Shown: positions 43,739-52,504 of the stretch, piece after piece
Position numbering within the stretch: the stretch's first letter is position 1
Layout: every line of letters begins with the position of its first letter
Source: QHVT01 sp036389275
GTDB taxonomy: Bacteria; Acidobacteriota; Thermoanaerobaculia; Gp7-AA8
Length of the DNA: 64,000 bases
Direction: 5' to 3'
Assembly (NCBI GenBank): GCA_036389275.1
Contig: DASVQE010000081.1
Coordinates: 75,518 to 139,517 of the forward strand
The notes under the pieces: generated by a model
The model's input: the letters and a program-made list of their open reading frames with translations, nothing else
Database searches by the model: none
Told to the model about the DNA's origin: nothing
Translations under genes and position numbers: made by a program

Positions 43739-44523
43739 GCGAGCGGTCGACGAGTTCCTCGGAGTTCCTCGGAGTTCCTCGGAGTTCCTCGGAGGAGCAA
43801 GCGAGCCACCCCGAGGAACGCCGTCCCGCGACCCCAAGCCACTCCGAGGAACTCCGAGGAACCGAGGAACTCCGAGGAACTCCCAAGTACCGCTTCGTCT
43901 TCTTCGACGTCGACTCAACCCTCGTCACCATCGAAGGCATCGACGAGCTGGCGCGCGGCAACGGCGAGATCGCGCGGCTGACTGACGCGGCGATGAATGG
44001 CGAGATCGCCCTCGACCAGGTCTACGCGAAACGGCTGGAGATCATCCGCCCGACGCTCGCGGAAGTGGAGGCGCTCGGGCAGCGCTACATCGCCTCGATG
44101 GTCGACGGCGCGCAGGAAACGATCGTCGCGCTGCAGGATGCCGGCGCGCAGGTGCATCTCGTCACGGCCGGCATCGCCCAGGCCATCGCGCCGCTCGCGC
44201 AGGCGCTGCAGATTCCGCCGCGCGCGGTGCATGCGGTCTCGCTCGAATTCGACGCCGACGGCCGCTACGCCGGTTTCGATCGCGGCTCGCTGCTGACGCG
44301 TGTCGGCGGCAAGGAGCTCGTCGTGCGCGCGATCCTGGCGCGCTCGAAAGGCAAGTCCGCATTCATCGGCGACGGCGTGAGCGACCTCGAGACGCGGCCC
44401 GCCGTCACGCTCTTCATCGGATTCGGCGGAGTGCACGCGCGGCCGCTCGTCAGAGACAATGCCGAGGTGTATGTGACCGCGCCGACCTTGCGCGCGGTGC
44501 TACCGTACCTGATCGAGAAATGA
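43735..44523 (+). CDS. serB: Phosphoserine phosphatase with repeat-encoded N-terminal extension
   Basis: Last step of serine synthesis: phosphoserine to serine. 262 residues from GTG 43735, which overlaps the gph stop. Motif I FVFFDVDSTLVTIEGI does not appear until about residue 52. Everything before it (RSTSSSEFLGVPRSSSEE ... SEELRGTEELRGTPK) is the in-frame translation of the decamer repeat. No other ATG, GTG or TTG in frame lies between the repeat and motif I. Motif II is HLVTAGI, the lysine is in VGGKELVVRAI, and motif IV is FIGDGVSDLETRP. Cap residues agree with SerB. Followed by serC with an ATGA overlap. Confidence 0.9.
   Translation: MSERSTSSSEFLGVPRSSSEEQASHPEERRPATPSHSEELRGTEELRGTPKYRFVFFDVDSTLVTIEGIDELARGNGEIARLTDAAMNGEIALDQVYAKRLEIIRPTLAEVEALGQRYIASMVDGAQETIVALQDAGAQVHLVTAGIAQAIAPLAQALQIPPRAVHAVSLEFDADGRYAGFDRGSLLTRVGGKELVVRAILARSKGKSAFIGDGVSDLETRPAVTLFIGFGGVHARPLVRDNAEVYVTAPTLRAVLPYLIEK
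43752..43882. repeat. Decamer inverted repeat inside the serB 5' coding region
   Basis: Left arm 43752-43794 (four GAGTTCCTCG units), right arm 43841-43882 (complementary units), 46-base loop with a partial extra unit at 43809-43818. Translated as part of SerB. Confidence 0.92.
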
Positions 44524-45608
44524 CGCAAGCAACCGAACCGTGCAAGTTCTTCGTCCCCGGCCCGACGTGGGTGCGGCCGGAAACGCTGCAGGAGATGACG
44601 CGCCCGATGATCGGGCACCGCAGCCCCGAGTTCCGCGATCTCTTCCGCTCGATCAACGCGAACCTAAAGACGCTCTTCGCCACGACGCGCAGCACCTTCG
44701 TCGTCACCGCGTCGGGCACCGGCGTGATGCAGGCCGCGCTCGAGAACTGCGTCGGCCGCCGCGTGCTCGTCACCACCTGCGGCGCGTTCAGCGAGCGGTG
44801 GTACTCGATCGCCGAGTCGCTCGGCCTCGAGGTCGACCGCCTCGACGCCGGCTGGGGCCGCGCCGTCGATCCCGACGCGCTGGCCGACCATCTCGCGCGC
44901 CATCACCGCGCGCACTACGACGCCATCACCATCACCCACAACGAGACCTCGACCGGCGTGACCAACGACGTCGCCGCGCTCGCGGCGGTCGTCCGCGAAG
45001 AAGCGCCCGACGCGCTCGTCCTCGTCGACGCCGTCTCCGCCCTCGGCGGCATTCCGATGCGCTTCGACGAGTGGCAGCTCGACATCTGCCTGGCCAGCGT
45101 GCAGAAAGCGATCGCGCTGCCGCCCGGCATCACCGTCGTGGCCATGTCGGACAAGGCCGTCGACCGCGCGCGCAAGCATCCGTATCGCGGGACGTACTTT
45201 GATCTCGTGTCGTATAAGGACAAGGCCGACGATGACGGCGTGCCGTCGACGCCGTCGATCCCGCACTTTTACGCGCTCGCGGCGCAACTCGACCGCATCG
45301 TGCGCGAGGAAGGTCTGGAGCAGCGCTTCGCGCGCCATCGCCGGATGCGCGAGCTCACGCACGAGCGCACGGCGAAATTCGCCAAAGTGGCCGGCGATCT
45401 CGCCTTCGCTTCGAACACCGTCACCGCGCTCGCGCCGGCGATGTCGCCCGACGCGCTGCGCGCCGAGATGAAGAAGCGCGGCTACACCCTCGGCGGCGGC
45501 TACGGTCAGTGGAAGGACACCACGTTCCGCATCGGCCACATGGGCGACATCTCCGTCGCCGACCTCGAGGCGATGCTCGACGTGCTGAGCGAGGTCACAC
45601 GCGCATGA
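44520..45608 (+). CDS. serC: Class V aminotransferase, probable phosphoserine transaminase
   Basis: 362 residues. PLP-dependent: FFVPGPTWVRPETLQEM at the start, HRSPEFRDLF, VTASGTGVMQAALEN, HNETSTGV, LVDAVSALGG with the PLP aspartate, and the Schiff-base lysine in LASVQKAIALPPG (about 197). The sequence is closest to the serine-glyoxylate/alanine-glyoxylate branch rather than classical SerC. Its place between serB and serA with 4-base overlaps on both sides indicates the phosphohydroxypyruvate-to-phosphoserine step, as for such enzymes in other deep-branching bacteria. That role is inference. Confidence 0.85.
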   Translation: MTQATEPCKFFVPGPTWVRPETLQEMTRPMIGHRSPEFRDLFRSINANLKTLFATTRSTFVVTASGTGVMQAALENCVGRRVLVTTCGAFSERWYSIAESLGLEVDRLDAGWGRAVDPDALADHLARHHRAHYDAITITHNETSTGVTNDVAALAAVVREEAPDALVLVDAVSALGGIPMRFDEWQLDICLASVQKAIALPPGITVVAMSDKAVDRARKHPYRGTYFDLVSYKDKADDDGVPSTPSIPHFYALAAQLDRIVREEGLEQRFARHRRMRELTHERTAKFAKVAGDLAFASNTVTALAPAMSPDALRAEMKKRGYTLGGGYGQWKDTTFRIGHMGDISVADLEAMLDVLSEVTRA

Positions 45609-47191
45609 CGCGATTCAAAGTGCTCGTCACCGACACGCTCGCGGAGTCGGGGCTCGACATCCTGCGCGCGGCCGAGGACGTCGATCTCGACTATCGCGCC
45701 GGATTGAAAGGCGAGGAGCTGCTGCGCGCCGTCGCCGAGTCGGATGCGCTCATCACCCGCAGCGGCACCGCGGTCACGCACGAGCTGGTGAACGCCGGCA
45801 CGCGCCTGCGCATCGTCGGCCGCGCCGGCGTCGGCCTCGACAACGTCGACGTCGACGCCTGCACCGAGCGCGGCATCCTGGTGATCAACGCGCCGACGGC
45901 GAACATCATGTCGGCCACCGAGCACACGATGGCCATGCTGCTGTCGCTCTGCCGCAACATCCCGGAGGCGCATGCCAGCGTGCGCCGCGGCGAGTGGACG
46001 CGCGCGAAGTTCATGGGCATCGAGCTGCACGGCAAGACCCTCGGCGTGATCGGACTGGGGCGCATCGGTACGCGCGTCACCGTGCGCGCGCAGGCGTTCG
46101 GCATGCGCGTGATCGCCTACGACCCGTTCATCACCAACGCCGTGTTCGAGAAGGTGAACGCCGAGCGCGTCACGCTCGACGAGCTGCTCGCCGAGGCCGA
46201 CGTCATCACCGTGCATACGCCGCTGACCGAAGAGACGCGCGGGATGATCCAGGCCGAGCACATCACGCGCATGAAGACGGGCGTGGTGCTGCTCAACATC
46301 GCCCGCGGCGGCATCTACAACGAGCAGGCGCTCGCCGACGCGCTCAACTCCGGCAAGGTCGGCGGCGCGGCCATCGACGTTTACGAGGATGAGCCGCCGC
46401 CGAAGGACCATCCGCTGCTGACGGCGAAGAACATCATTTTGTCGCCGCACATCGGCGCGAACACGATCGAGGCGCAGGACCGCGTGGCGGTGCAGACCTC
46501 GGAGATGGTCGTCGAGGCGCTGCGCGGCTCGATCTTCGTGTCGGCGGTGAACCTGCCGTTCGAAGGGACCGCCGACGCCGACGCCGCGCCGCTGATCCGG
46601 CTCGCCGAGAAGCTCGGGCTCTTCGCCGCGCAGGTGATCAACGGTCCGGTCAATCGCGCCGAGGTCGAGCTCTGGGGCGTCGAGGAGCGGCTGATGAAGA
46701 TCGTCTCGCTCGCCGCGCTCAAAGGCCTGCTCGCGCCGCGCATGGCCGAGTCGGTGAACTTCGTCAACGCCGAGCAGATCGCCCACAACCGCGGCATCGC
46801 CATCAACGCCACCACCCACCCGACGCCGCGCGACTACGCGAACCTGATCACGTTCCGCGCGTCGTCGTCAAACGAAGAGATGTGCGTTTCCGGCACGGTA
46901 TTTCACGAACGAAACATGCGCATCGTTTCCGTGAACAATTACCGTGTCGAATTCAAGCCCGAGGGCGACTTGATCTACATCGTCAACCGCGACGTCCCCG
47001 GCGTGGTCGGCAAAGTCGGCACGCTCCTCGGCGACCGCGAGATCAACATCGCCGAATACAACCTCGCCCGCACCACCACCGGCGGCCGCGCCATGGCCAT
47101 CATCACCGTCGACACACCGCTCGACCCGGAGACGCTCAGTTTCCTGAAGTCGTACCGGGAGATGGTCGAGGTGAAGCAGGTGCGGTTGTAA
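45605..47191 (+). CDS. serA: D-3-phosphoglycerate dehydrogenase
   Basis: Oxidises 3-phosphoglycerate to phosphohydroxypyruvate with NAD, the first step of serine synthesis. 528 residues, the long type with an intervening domain and a C-terminal ACT domain (NRDVPGVVGKVGTLLGDREI) for serine feedback. Catalytic set: arginine in NIARGGIYNEQAL, glutamate in DVYEDEPPPKDHPLL, histidine in LSPHIGANTIEAQ. NAD fold VIGLGRIGTRVTVRAQ. ATG 45605 overlaps the serC stop. A short patch near 46885-46965 has codon use unlike the rest of the gene. Confidence 0.96.
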   Translation: MTRFKVLVTDTLAESGLDILRAAEDVDLDYRAGLKGEELLRAVAESDALITRSGTAVTHELVNAGTRLRIVGRAGVGLDNVDVDACTERGILVINAPTANIMSATEHTMAMLLSLCRNIPEAHASVRRGEWTRAKFMGIELHGKTLGVIGLGRIGTRVTVRAQAFGMRVIAYDPFITNAVFEKVNAERVTLDELLAEADVITVHTPLTEETRGMIQAEHITRMKTGVVLLNIARGGIYNEQALADALNSGKVGGAAIDVYEDEPPPKDHPLLTAKNIILSPHIGANTIEAQDRVAVQTSEMVVEALRGSIFVSAVNLPFEGTADADAAPLIRLAEKLGLFAAQVINGPVNRAEVELWGVEERLMKIVSLAALKGLLAPRMAESVNFVNAEQIAHNRGIAINATTHPTPRDYANLITFRASSSNEEMCVSGTVFHERNMRIVSVNNYRVEFKPEGDLIYIVNRDVPGVVGKVGTLLGDREINIAEYNLARTTTGGRAMAIITVDTPLDPETLSFLKSYREMVEVKQVRL

Positions 47192-47226
47192 GCGAGTCGA
47201 GGGAGGTCTGGTACGCGGGCCTCCGC

Positions 47227-48168
47227 GTGACGTCGAGGCGCGAGTTTCGTGACGATGATGCGCGCCTGCTCGAGCAGTTCGTCCGCGAGCGCCGTCTGCG
47301 ACTCGCGCTGAGCATCGGCGCGCCGGTTGCGCTGCTGGTGATGTTCGTCGTGACGACGCTCGCGCTGCACGGGCAGCTCGCGGTGGTCGCGGGAGTCGCC
47401 GCGATCTGGCCGTTCATGATGCTGCGGCCGTGGCGCACGGTGCCGATGTACTTCGAGCACCTCCGCCTGCTGCGGCGCGACGGCGAGCTGCGCGAAGTGG
47501 TGAGATGCGAAGGCACGCGCCGCGACGTGGTGTTCACGATCGACGCGTTGGAGCGGCTCACGCCGGAGGCGCTTGCGCACGGAACCCCGGACGAGCCGCT
47601 CACGGTCGAGGCGCTGGCCGTGTCAGGCGCGATTCTCACGCTGAATACGATGCCGCAGCGCGAGCTCTCGCTCCTCGCGCAAGGCACGACCGCGGCACTG
47701 CCGGATCGCGCGCTGGCCGCCGCGCGATTTCTCGATTTGCCGGAAGGCGCCGTGCTGGCGTCGGCGCAGCGTGGCCTCTCCGCCGACGAGTTGCAGGAGC
47801 TCGCGCACCACGCGCCGCCGCTCGGCCGCCTGCACGCCGCGATCGTCGTGCTGCTCGCTGCCGTCGCCGCCGCGGCGTGGTGGCAGGCGGTGGTCGCCCG
47901 CGCGCCGACGCTCGCACTGCCGGTGCTGGCGACCGTCGTGGCCTCGATCGCCGTCGTGCGCGCCGCGCGCCGCCTCCGCCTGCACCACCGCTTCGCGCGC
48001 GACCTCGCGCACGGAGTGGTGGTGATGATCCGCGGCACCGAAGATCGAGAGCGCGTCGTCGAGGTCCTCCCGTTCTCCGGCCTGATCTGGACTGACCGTG
48101 GAGTGACGGCCGAGTGGCGCCGCCTCGCCCTGCAACGCCGTCCGCTCAAGCTGCGCCGATGGCGCTGA
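47227..48168 (+). CDS. Membrane protein of unknown function
   Basis: 313 residues from GTG 47227. Two hydrophobic hairpins (about 27-65, LALSIGAPVALLVMFVVTTL and following; and about 205-245, LHAAIVVLLAAVAAAAWW and following) flank a soluble domain of about 130 residues; the tail is basic. Not recognised. No start codon exists in frame between the serA stop and GTG 47227, and there is no close ribosome binding site. TACGCG lies 9 bases upstream. It overlaps the minus-strand kinase gene by 23 bases at the 3' end. Confidence 0.7.
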   Translation: MTSRREFRDDDARLLEQFVRERRLRLALSIGAPVALLVMFVVTTLALHGQLAVVAGVAAIWPFMMLRPWRTVPMYFEHLRLLRRDGELREVVRCEGTRRDVVFTIDALERLTPEALAHGTPDEPLTVEALAVSGAILTLNTMPQRELSLLAQGTTAALPDRALAAARFLDLPEGAVLASAQRGLSADELQELAHHAPPLGRLHAAIVVLLAAVAAAAWWQAVVARAPTLALPVLATVVASIAVVRAARRLRLHHRFARDLAHGVVVMIRGTEDRERVVEVLPFSGLIWTDRGVTAEWRRLALQRRPLKLRRWR

Positions 48169-48652
48169 GCAACTCCTCGGCAATCTCCTCCGGCGTGCGG
48201 CTCGCTGCATCCACGTGCACCGCGAACTCCGGCCGCGCGTGTGCGAGGCAGCACTGCGTGGCGTGCTCGATCTGCCAGTCGAGATCGCGCGCATGCGCGT
48301 CGCGGTGAAGCTGCCGCGCGAGCACGGTGTCCAGCGGCGCGACGAGGCAGAAGTGGCGGACGTCGTGGTCGAAGCGCGCCGCGCCGCGGCGGATGTCGTC
48401 GAGGTAGTCGATGTTCGCGAAGGCCATCGGCACGATCACGATCGGGCGCACGAGGCGGATGACCCGGAGCGCGAGGACGGTGAGCGAGCGCCAGGCGCGG
48501 AGATCCTGAAAGCCGTCGACGCGGCGGAAGAGTTGCAGCGTGCTGCCGATCAGCTCCGGATTGAACAGCACCGCGCCGCGCATGCGCCGCGCGAGCAGGC
48601 GCGCCACGGTGGTCTTGCCGATGCCGAACGCGCCGTTGACGAGGACGATCAC
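48146..48652 (-). CDS. Small P-loop kinase-like protein
   Basis: 168 residues. Walker A VNGAFGIGKTTVARLL at the very N-terminus, then an adenylate/shikimate-kinase-like fold with a possible lid arginine region (RQLHRDAHARDLDWQIEHAT). Resembles AAA_17/AAA_33 kinases that phosphorylate small molecules or antibiotics; substrate unknown. GTG 48652 has TAGCGT 6 bases upstream. Only 34 bases separate its start from that of the divergent aldo/keto reductase. Confidence 0.8.
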   Translation of the reverse strand: MIVLVNGAFGIGKTTVARLLARRMRGAVLFNPELIGSTLQLFRRVDGFQDLRAWRSLTVLALRVIRLVRPIVIVPMAFANIDYLDDIRRGAARFDHDVRHFCLVAPLDTVLARQLHRDAHARDLDWQIEHATQCCLAHARPEFAVHVDAASRTPEEIAEELLSAIGAA

Positions 48653-48658
48653 GCCGCT

Positions 48659-48664
48659 ACGCTA
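48659..48664 (-). promoter_or_regulatory. -10 element (TAGCGT) of the P-loop kinase gene
   Basis: TAGCGT 6 bases before GTG 48652 on the minus strand, 8 bases from the divergent -10 element at 48672. Confidence 0.45.
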
Positions 48665-48671
48665 GCACCGG

Positions 48672-48677
48672 TACAAT
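48672..48677 (+). promoter_or_regulatory. -10 element (TACAAT) of the aldo/keto reductase gene
   Basis: TACAAT 9 bases before ATG 48687; no ribosome binding site. Confidence 0.6.
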
Positions 48678-48686
48678 CACCCGCGA

Positions 48687-49673
48687 ATGCATTACCGCAA
48701 GCTCGGGAACACCGACATCACGGTCAGCGAGATCGGGTTCGGGGCTTGGGCGATCGGCGGGTCGGTGGATGCGGCGGGCACGCCGTTCGGGTGGGGCCGG
48801 ACGAGCGATGACGAGTCGCTCGCCGCGATCCGGCGGGCGCGCGAGCTCGGGGTGACCTTCTTCGACACAGCCGACTCGTACGGCTTCGGCCGCAGCGAGT
48901 CGCTCCTCGGCATCGTGTTGTCGCGCCGCCGCGAGCAGGTGGTGATCGCCACGAAAGTGGGCGTCGTGCGCGACGCCGAAGGGCGGCTGCGAAAGGACTT
49001 TTCCCGCGCGCACATCTCGCACGCCGTCGATGCCTCGCTGCGCCGCCTGCGCACGGACTACATCGACCTCTATCAACTGCACAACCCCACCGTCGACGAG
49101 CTGCGGCGCGACGACATTCACGAGGCGATGGACCGCCTGCAGGAAGTCGGCAAGATCCGCTACTGGGGCGTCTCCGTCACCACGCCGGAGGAAGGCATCG
49201 AGGTCGTGAATCACGGCTGGGGCTACGCGCTGCAGGTGCTCTACAACGTGCTCAACCAGGCGCCGGCGGAGGAGCTCTTTCCGCTGGCTCAGCGCAAAGG
49301 CTACGGGATCATCGCCCGCGTTCCGCTCGCCTCGGGGCTGCTCTCCGGCAAGTTCCGGCCCGACACCGTTTTCCCGAAAGACGACGTGCGCCAGAACTTC
49401 CTCACTCCGCGGCGTCTCGAGGAAGTGCTGCCGCGCGTCGACGAGGCGAAGTCGATCATCGGAGGCACCGCGCGCTCGCTTTCCGAGGGCGCGCTGCGAT
49501 TCATTCTGGCCAACGAAGCCGTCTCCACCGCCATCCCCGGCGCGCGCAACGTGCGGCAGGTCGAAGCGAACGCCTCCGCGGACGAGGTGCGCATCCCGCA
49601 GGAGATCGTCGACAAGCTCCGCAACCGCCTCGGCGCGTACAACTTCTATCACCGCCACGGCATCCGGCTTTAG
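48687..49673 (+). CDS. Aldo/keto reductase
   Basis: 328 residues, TIM-barrel NADPH-dependent oxidoreductase. The catalytic tetrad is visible: Asp and Tyr in FFDTADSYGFGRSES, Lys in VIATKVGVV, His in DLYQLHNPT. The C-terminal cofactor site is AVSTAIPGARNVRQVEANAS. Substrate not predictable; similar proteins reduce aldehydes or act on pyridoxal. Single gene, 39 bases before uvrA on the same strand. Confidence 0.94.
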   Translation: MHYRKLGNTDITVSEIGFGAWAIGGSVDAAGTPFGWGRTSDDESLAAIRRARELGVTFFDTADSYGFGRSESLLGIVLSRRREQVVIATKVGVVRDAEGRLRKDFSRAHISHAVDASLRRLRTDYIDLYQLHNPTVDELRRDDIHEAMDRLQEVGKIRYWGVSVTTPEEGIEVVNHGWGYALQVLYNVLNQAPAEELFPLAQRKGYGIIARVPLASGLLSGKFRPDTVFPKDDVRQNFLTPRRLEEVLPRVDEAKSIIGGTARSLSEGALRFILANEAVSTAIPGARNVRQVEANASADEVRIPQEIVDKLRNRLGAYNFYHRHGIRL

Positions 49674-49712
49674 GTGAAGTAAACGGCGCGGTCGTGACGT
49701 TGTAGCGTCGTC

Positions 49713-52457
49713 ATGGCCGCACGCACGATCTCGATCCGGGGAGCGCGGACCCACAACCTCAAGAACGTTTCGGTGGAGATTCCGCAGCGCCAACTGACGG
49801 TGATCACCGGACCGTCGGGGTCGGGGAAGTCGTCGCTCGCCTTCAATACTCTCTACGCCGAGGGGCAGCGGCGGTTCGTCGAGTCGATGTCGACCTATGT
49901 GCGGCAGTTCCTCGAGCGCATCGACCGTCCCGACGTGGACGAGATCGACGGCATCCTGCCGGCCATCTCCATCGAACAGAAGAACTCGGTGAAGAACGCC
50001 CGCTCCACGGTCGCGACCGCCACGGAGCTGGCCGATCACTTCCGCCTCTTCATGACCTACTGCGGCGAGACGCGCTGTCCCGACTGCCACGTCATCGTGC
50101 GGAAGGAAACGCCGGAATCGATCACCACCGCCATCGCCGAAACGCTCGCCGGCAAGCGGGCGGTGGTGCTGGCGCCGATCTTCTTCGACCCGGCCCATCG
50201 CGAGCTCGTCATCGACCAGCTCGTCAAGGGCGGCTTCTTCCGCGTCTGGATCTCGGGCGAGGTGCGCGACCTGAACGACCTCGACACCTCCGGCTTCACC
50301 AGCCTGGAAGTGGTCATCACCCGGCTGCGCGTGGAAGCGGAGCGGCGGACGCAGATCACCGAGGCCATCGAGCAGGCCTTCGAGCTGTCGAAGGGCACCG
50401 TCAACGTTCTCGAAGAACATAACGACGGGTGGTTATCGCACCGATTTACGTCCCATTTTGCATGTAACAAATGCGGCACTGAATTTCTGGAGCCGACGCC
50501 GCACCTCTTCTCCTTCAACTCGCCGCTCGGCGCCTGCACGCACTGCCAGGGCTACGGCCGGATCATCGGCATCGACATGGAGAAAGTCCTCCCGAACCGG
50601 AAGCTACGGCTCGACGAGCTGCCGGTCGCGCCGTGGAACTCGGCCGGCTACGAGGACTGCTACGACGATCTCGAAAAGGCGGCGAAAAAGTACAACCTCC
50701 GCCTCGACGTTCCGATCGACGAGCTCACCACCTCCGAGTGGGACATCCTCTACAGCGGCCGCGGCAAGTGGTACGGCATCAAGGGCTTCTTCGAGTGGCT
50801 GGAGACGAAAAAGTACAAGATCCATGTGCGGGTGAAGCTCGCCAAATACCGCAGCTACGAAAAGTGCCCGGAGTGCCGCGGCTCGCGGCTCAAGGGCGTG
50901 GTCGAGCACGTGAAGTTCCGCGATCTCGCCATCGGCCAGCTCTTCGCCATGGACGTGAAGTCGGCGCGCCGCTTCTGGGAGTACCTGCCGCTGTCGAAGC
51001 AGGAGGAGGCGACGGCCGGCCATCTGCGGCGCGAGATCGTGAACCGCCTCGTCTACCTCGATGAAGTCGGCCTCTCGTATCTCACGCTCGACCGCCAGAC
51101 GCGCACGCTCTCGGGCGGCGAGTCGCAGCGCATCAACCTCGCCGCGGCCCTCGGCAGCTCGCTGACCGAGACGATGTACGTGATCGACGAGCCGACGGTC
51201 GGCCTGCATGCGCGCGACAGCGAACGGCTGCTGGCGGTGCTGCGGCGCCTCAAGAACGCCGGCAACACCGTCGTCGTCGTGGAACACGACCCGACCATCA
51301 TCGCCGGCGCCGATCACAACATCGAGCTCGGCCCCGGCGCGGGCGAGTTCGGCGGGCAGGTGCTCTACACCGGTCCGGCGCGCGCGCTCGACATCGGCGT
51401 GCACGCGCCGCTGGCCGGCGAGCCGGTCGAGAACGCCGGCGCGATCCGCATCGTCAACGCGCGCGAGCACAACCTCAAAGGCGTCACCGCGGAGATTCCG
51501 CTCGGCAAGCTCGTCGCCGTCACCGGCGTCTCCGGCTCGGGCAAGTCGACGCTGATCCGCAACTGCCTCTACAACCGCTATCAGCGCGACATCCGCGGCG
51601 TGGCGGGACTCGAGACCGGCAAGGTCGACGCGCTCGAAGGCATCGATCGCATCTACGACATGGAGCTGGTCGACCAGTCGCCGATCGGCCGCTCGTCGCG
51701 CTCGAACCCGGCCACGTACATCAAGGCGTGGGACGAGATCCGCAAGCTGCTCGCGGAGACGACCGGCGCGAAGCTCAACGGCGTGACTCCGGGGATGTTC
51801 TCGTTCAACACCGAGGGCGGACGCTGCGAGGTTTGCCAGGGCGCGGGCACCGTGACCATCGACATGCAGTTCCTCGCCGACGTGGAAGTGGTGTGCGACA
51901 AGTGCGACGGCCGCCGCTTCGGCGAGCAGGTCATGAAGGTCACGTTCAAGGGAAAGAACGTGAACGACATCCTGCAGATGACGGTGGATGAGGCGGCGAA
52001 GTTTTTCGTGGCGAAGCGCGCGCTGCTCAAGCGGCTCGACGCGCTGCGCTCGGTCGGGCTCGGATACCTGCGGCTCGGACAGTCGACCGACTCGCTTTCC
52101 GGCGGCGAGGCGCAGCGGCTCAAGCTCGCTTCGTTCCTCGCCGAAAGCGCGGCGAAGAACGGCGACAAGCCGCGCCTCTTCCTCTTCGACGAGCCGACCA
52201 CGGGACTGCATCACACCGACGTGCAGGTGCTGATCAAGACCTTCCGCGATCTTATCGACCGCGGCAACACGGTGCTGGTGGTCGAGCACAACACGCAGCT
52301 CATCGAGCAGGCCGACTGGATCATCGACCTCGGCCCCGAGGGCGGCGACCTCGGCGGCGAGCTGGTGGCGGTCGGGACGCCGGAGGAGATCGCCGCGAAT
52401 CCGCGCAGCATCACCGGCCGCTACCTGCGCGCGGTGGCGGCGCCGGCGGCGCGTTGA
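49713..52457 (+). CDS. uvrA: Excinuclease ABC subunit A
   Basis: Damage-recognition ATPase of nucleotide excision repair. 914 residues, slightly short of the usual 940. First ATPase: Walker A GPSGSGKSSLAFNTLYAEGQ, signature LSGGESQRINLAAAL, Walker B YVIDEPTVGLH. First zinc module CNKCGTEFLEP ... ACTHCQGYG. Second ATPase: GVSGSGKSTLIRN, LSGGEAQRLKLASFL and LFLFDEPTTGLHH. Second zinc module CEVCQGAGTV ... CDKCDGRRF. Bases 50408-50490 (first zinc module) use AT-rich codons including TTA, in contrast to the remainder. The start ATG 49713 has no ribosome binding site. Confidence 0.97.
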   Translation: MAARTISIRGARTHNLKNVSVEIPQRQLTVITGPSGSGKSSLAFNTLYAEGQRRFVESMSTYVRQFLERIDRPDVDEIDGILPAISIEQKNSVKNARSTVATATELADHFRLFMTYCGETRCPDCHVIVRKETPESITTAIAETLAGKRAVVLAPIFFDPAHRELVIDQLVKGGFFRVWISGEVRDLNDLDTSGFTSLEVVITRLRVEAERRTQITEAIEQAFELSKGTVNVLEEHNDGWLSHRFTSHFACNKCGTEFLEPTPHLFSFNSPLGACTHCQGYGRIIGIDMEKVLPNRKLRLDELPVAPWNSAGYEDCYDDLEKAAKKYNLRLDVPIDELTTSEWDILYSGRGKWYGIKGFFEWLETKKYKIHVRVKLAKYRSYEKCPECRGSRLKGVVEHVKFRDLAIGQLFAMDVKSARRFWEYLPLSKQEEATAGHLRREIVNRLVYLDEVGLSYLTLDRQTRTLSGGESQRINLAAALGSSLTETMYVIDEPTVGLHARDSERLLAVLRRLKNAGNTVVVVEHDPTIIAGADHNIELGPGAGEFGGQVLYTGPARALDIGVHAPLAGEPVENAGAIRIVNAREHNLKGVTAEIPLGKLVAVTGVSGSGKSTLIRNCLYNRYQRDIRGVAGLETGKVDALEGIDRIYDMELVDQSPIGRSSRSNPATYIKAWDEIRKLLAETTGAKLNGVTPGMFSFNTEGGRCEVCQGAGTVTIDMQFLADVEVVCDKCDGRRFGEQVMKVTFKGKNVNDILQMTVDEAAKFFVAKRALLKRLDALRSVGLGYLRLGQSTDSLSGGEAQRLKLASFLAESAAKNGDKPRLFLFDEPTTGLHHTDVQVLIKTFRDLIDRGNTVLVVEHNTQLIEQADWIIDLGPEGGDLGGELVAVGTPEEIAANPRSITGRYLRAVAAPAAR

Positions 52458-52489
52458 AGCGCGCCAGCTCGATGGCTGGAGCGTTGCAG

Positions 52490-52495
52490 TAGACT
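52490..52495 (+). promoter_or_regulatory. -10 element (TAGACT) of the AI-2E transporter gene
   Basis: TAGACT 9 bases before GTG 52505, the same hexamer as for maeB. Confidence 0.6.
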
Positions 52496-52504
52496 GATTT
52501 CCCG

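Noticed and set aside
43752..43882. CRISPR array
   Set aside because: Units are only 10 bases, contiguous without spacers, and arranged as an inverted repeat; no cas genes in the window.
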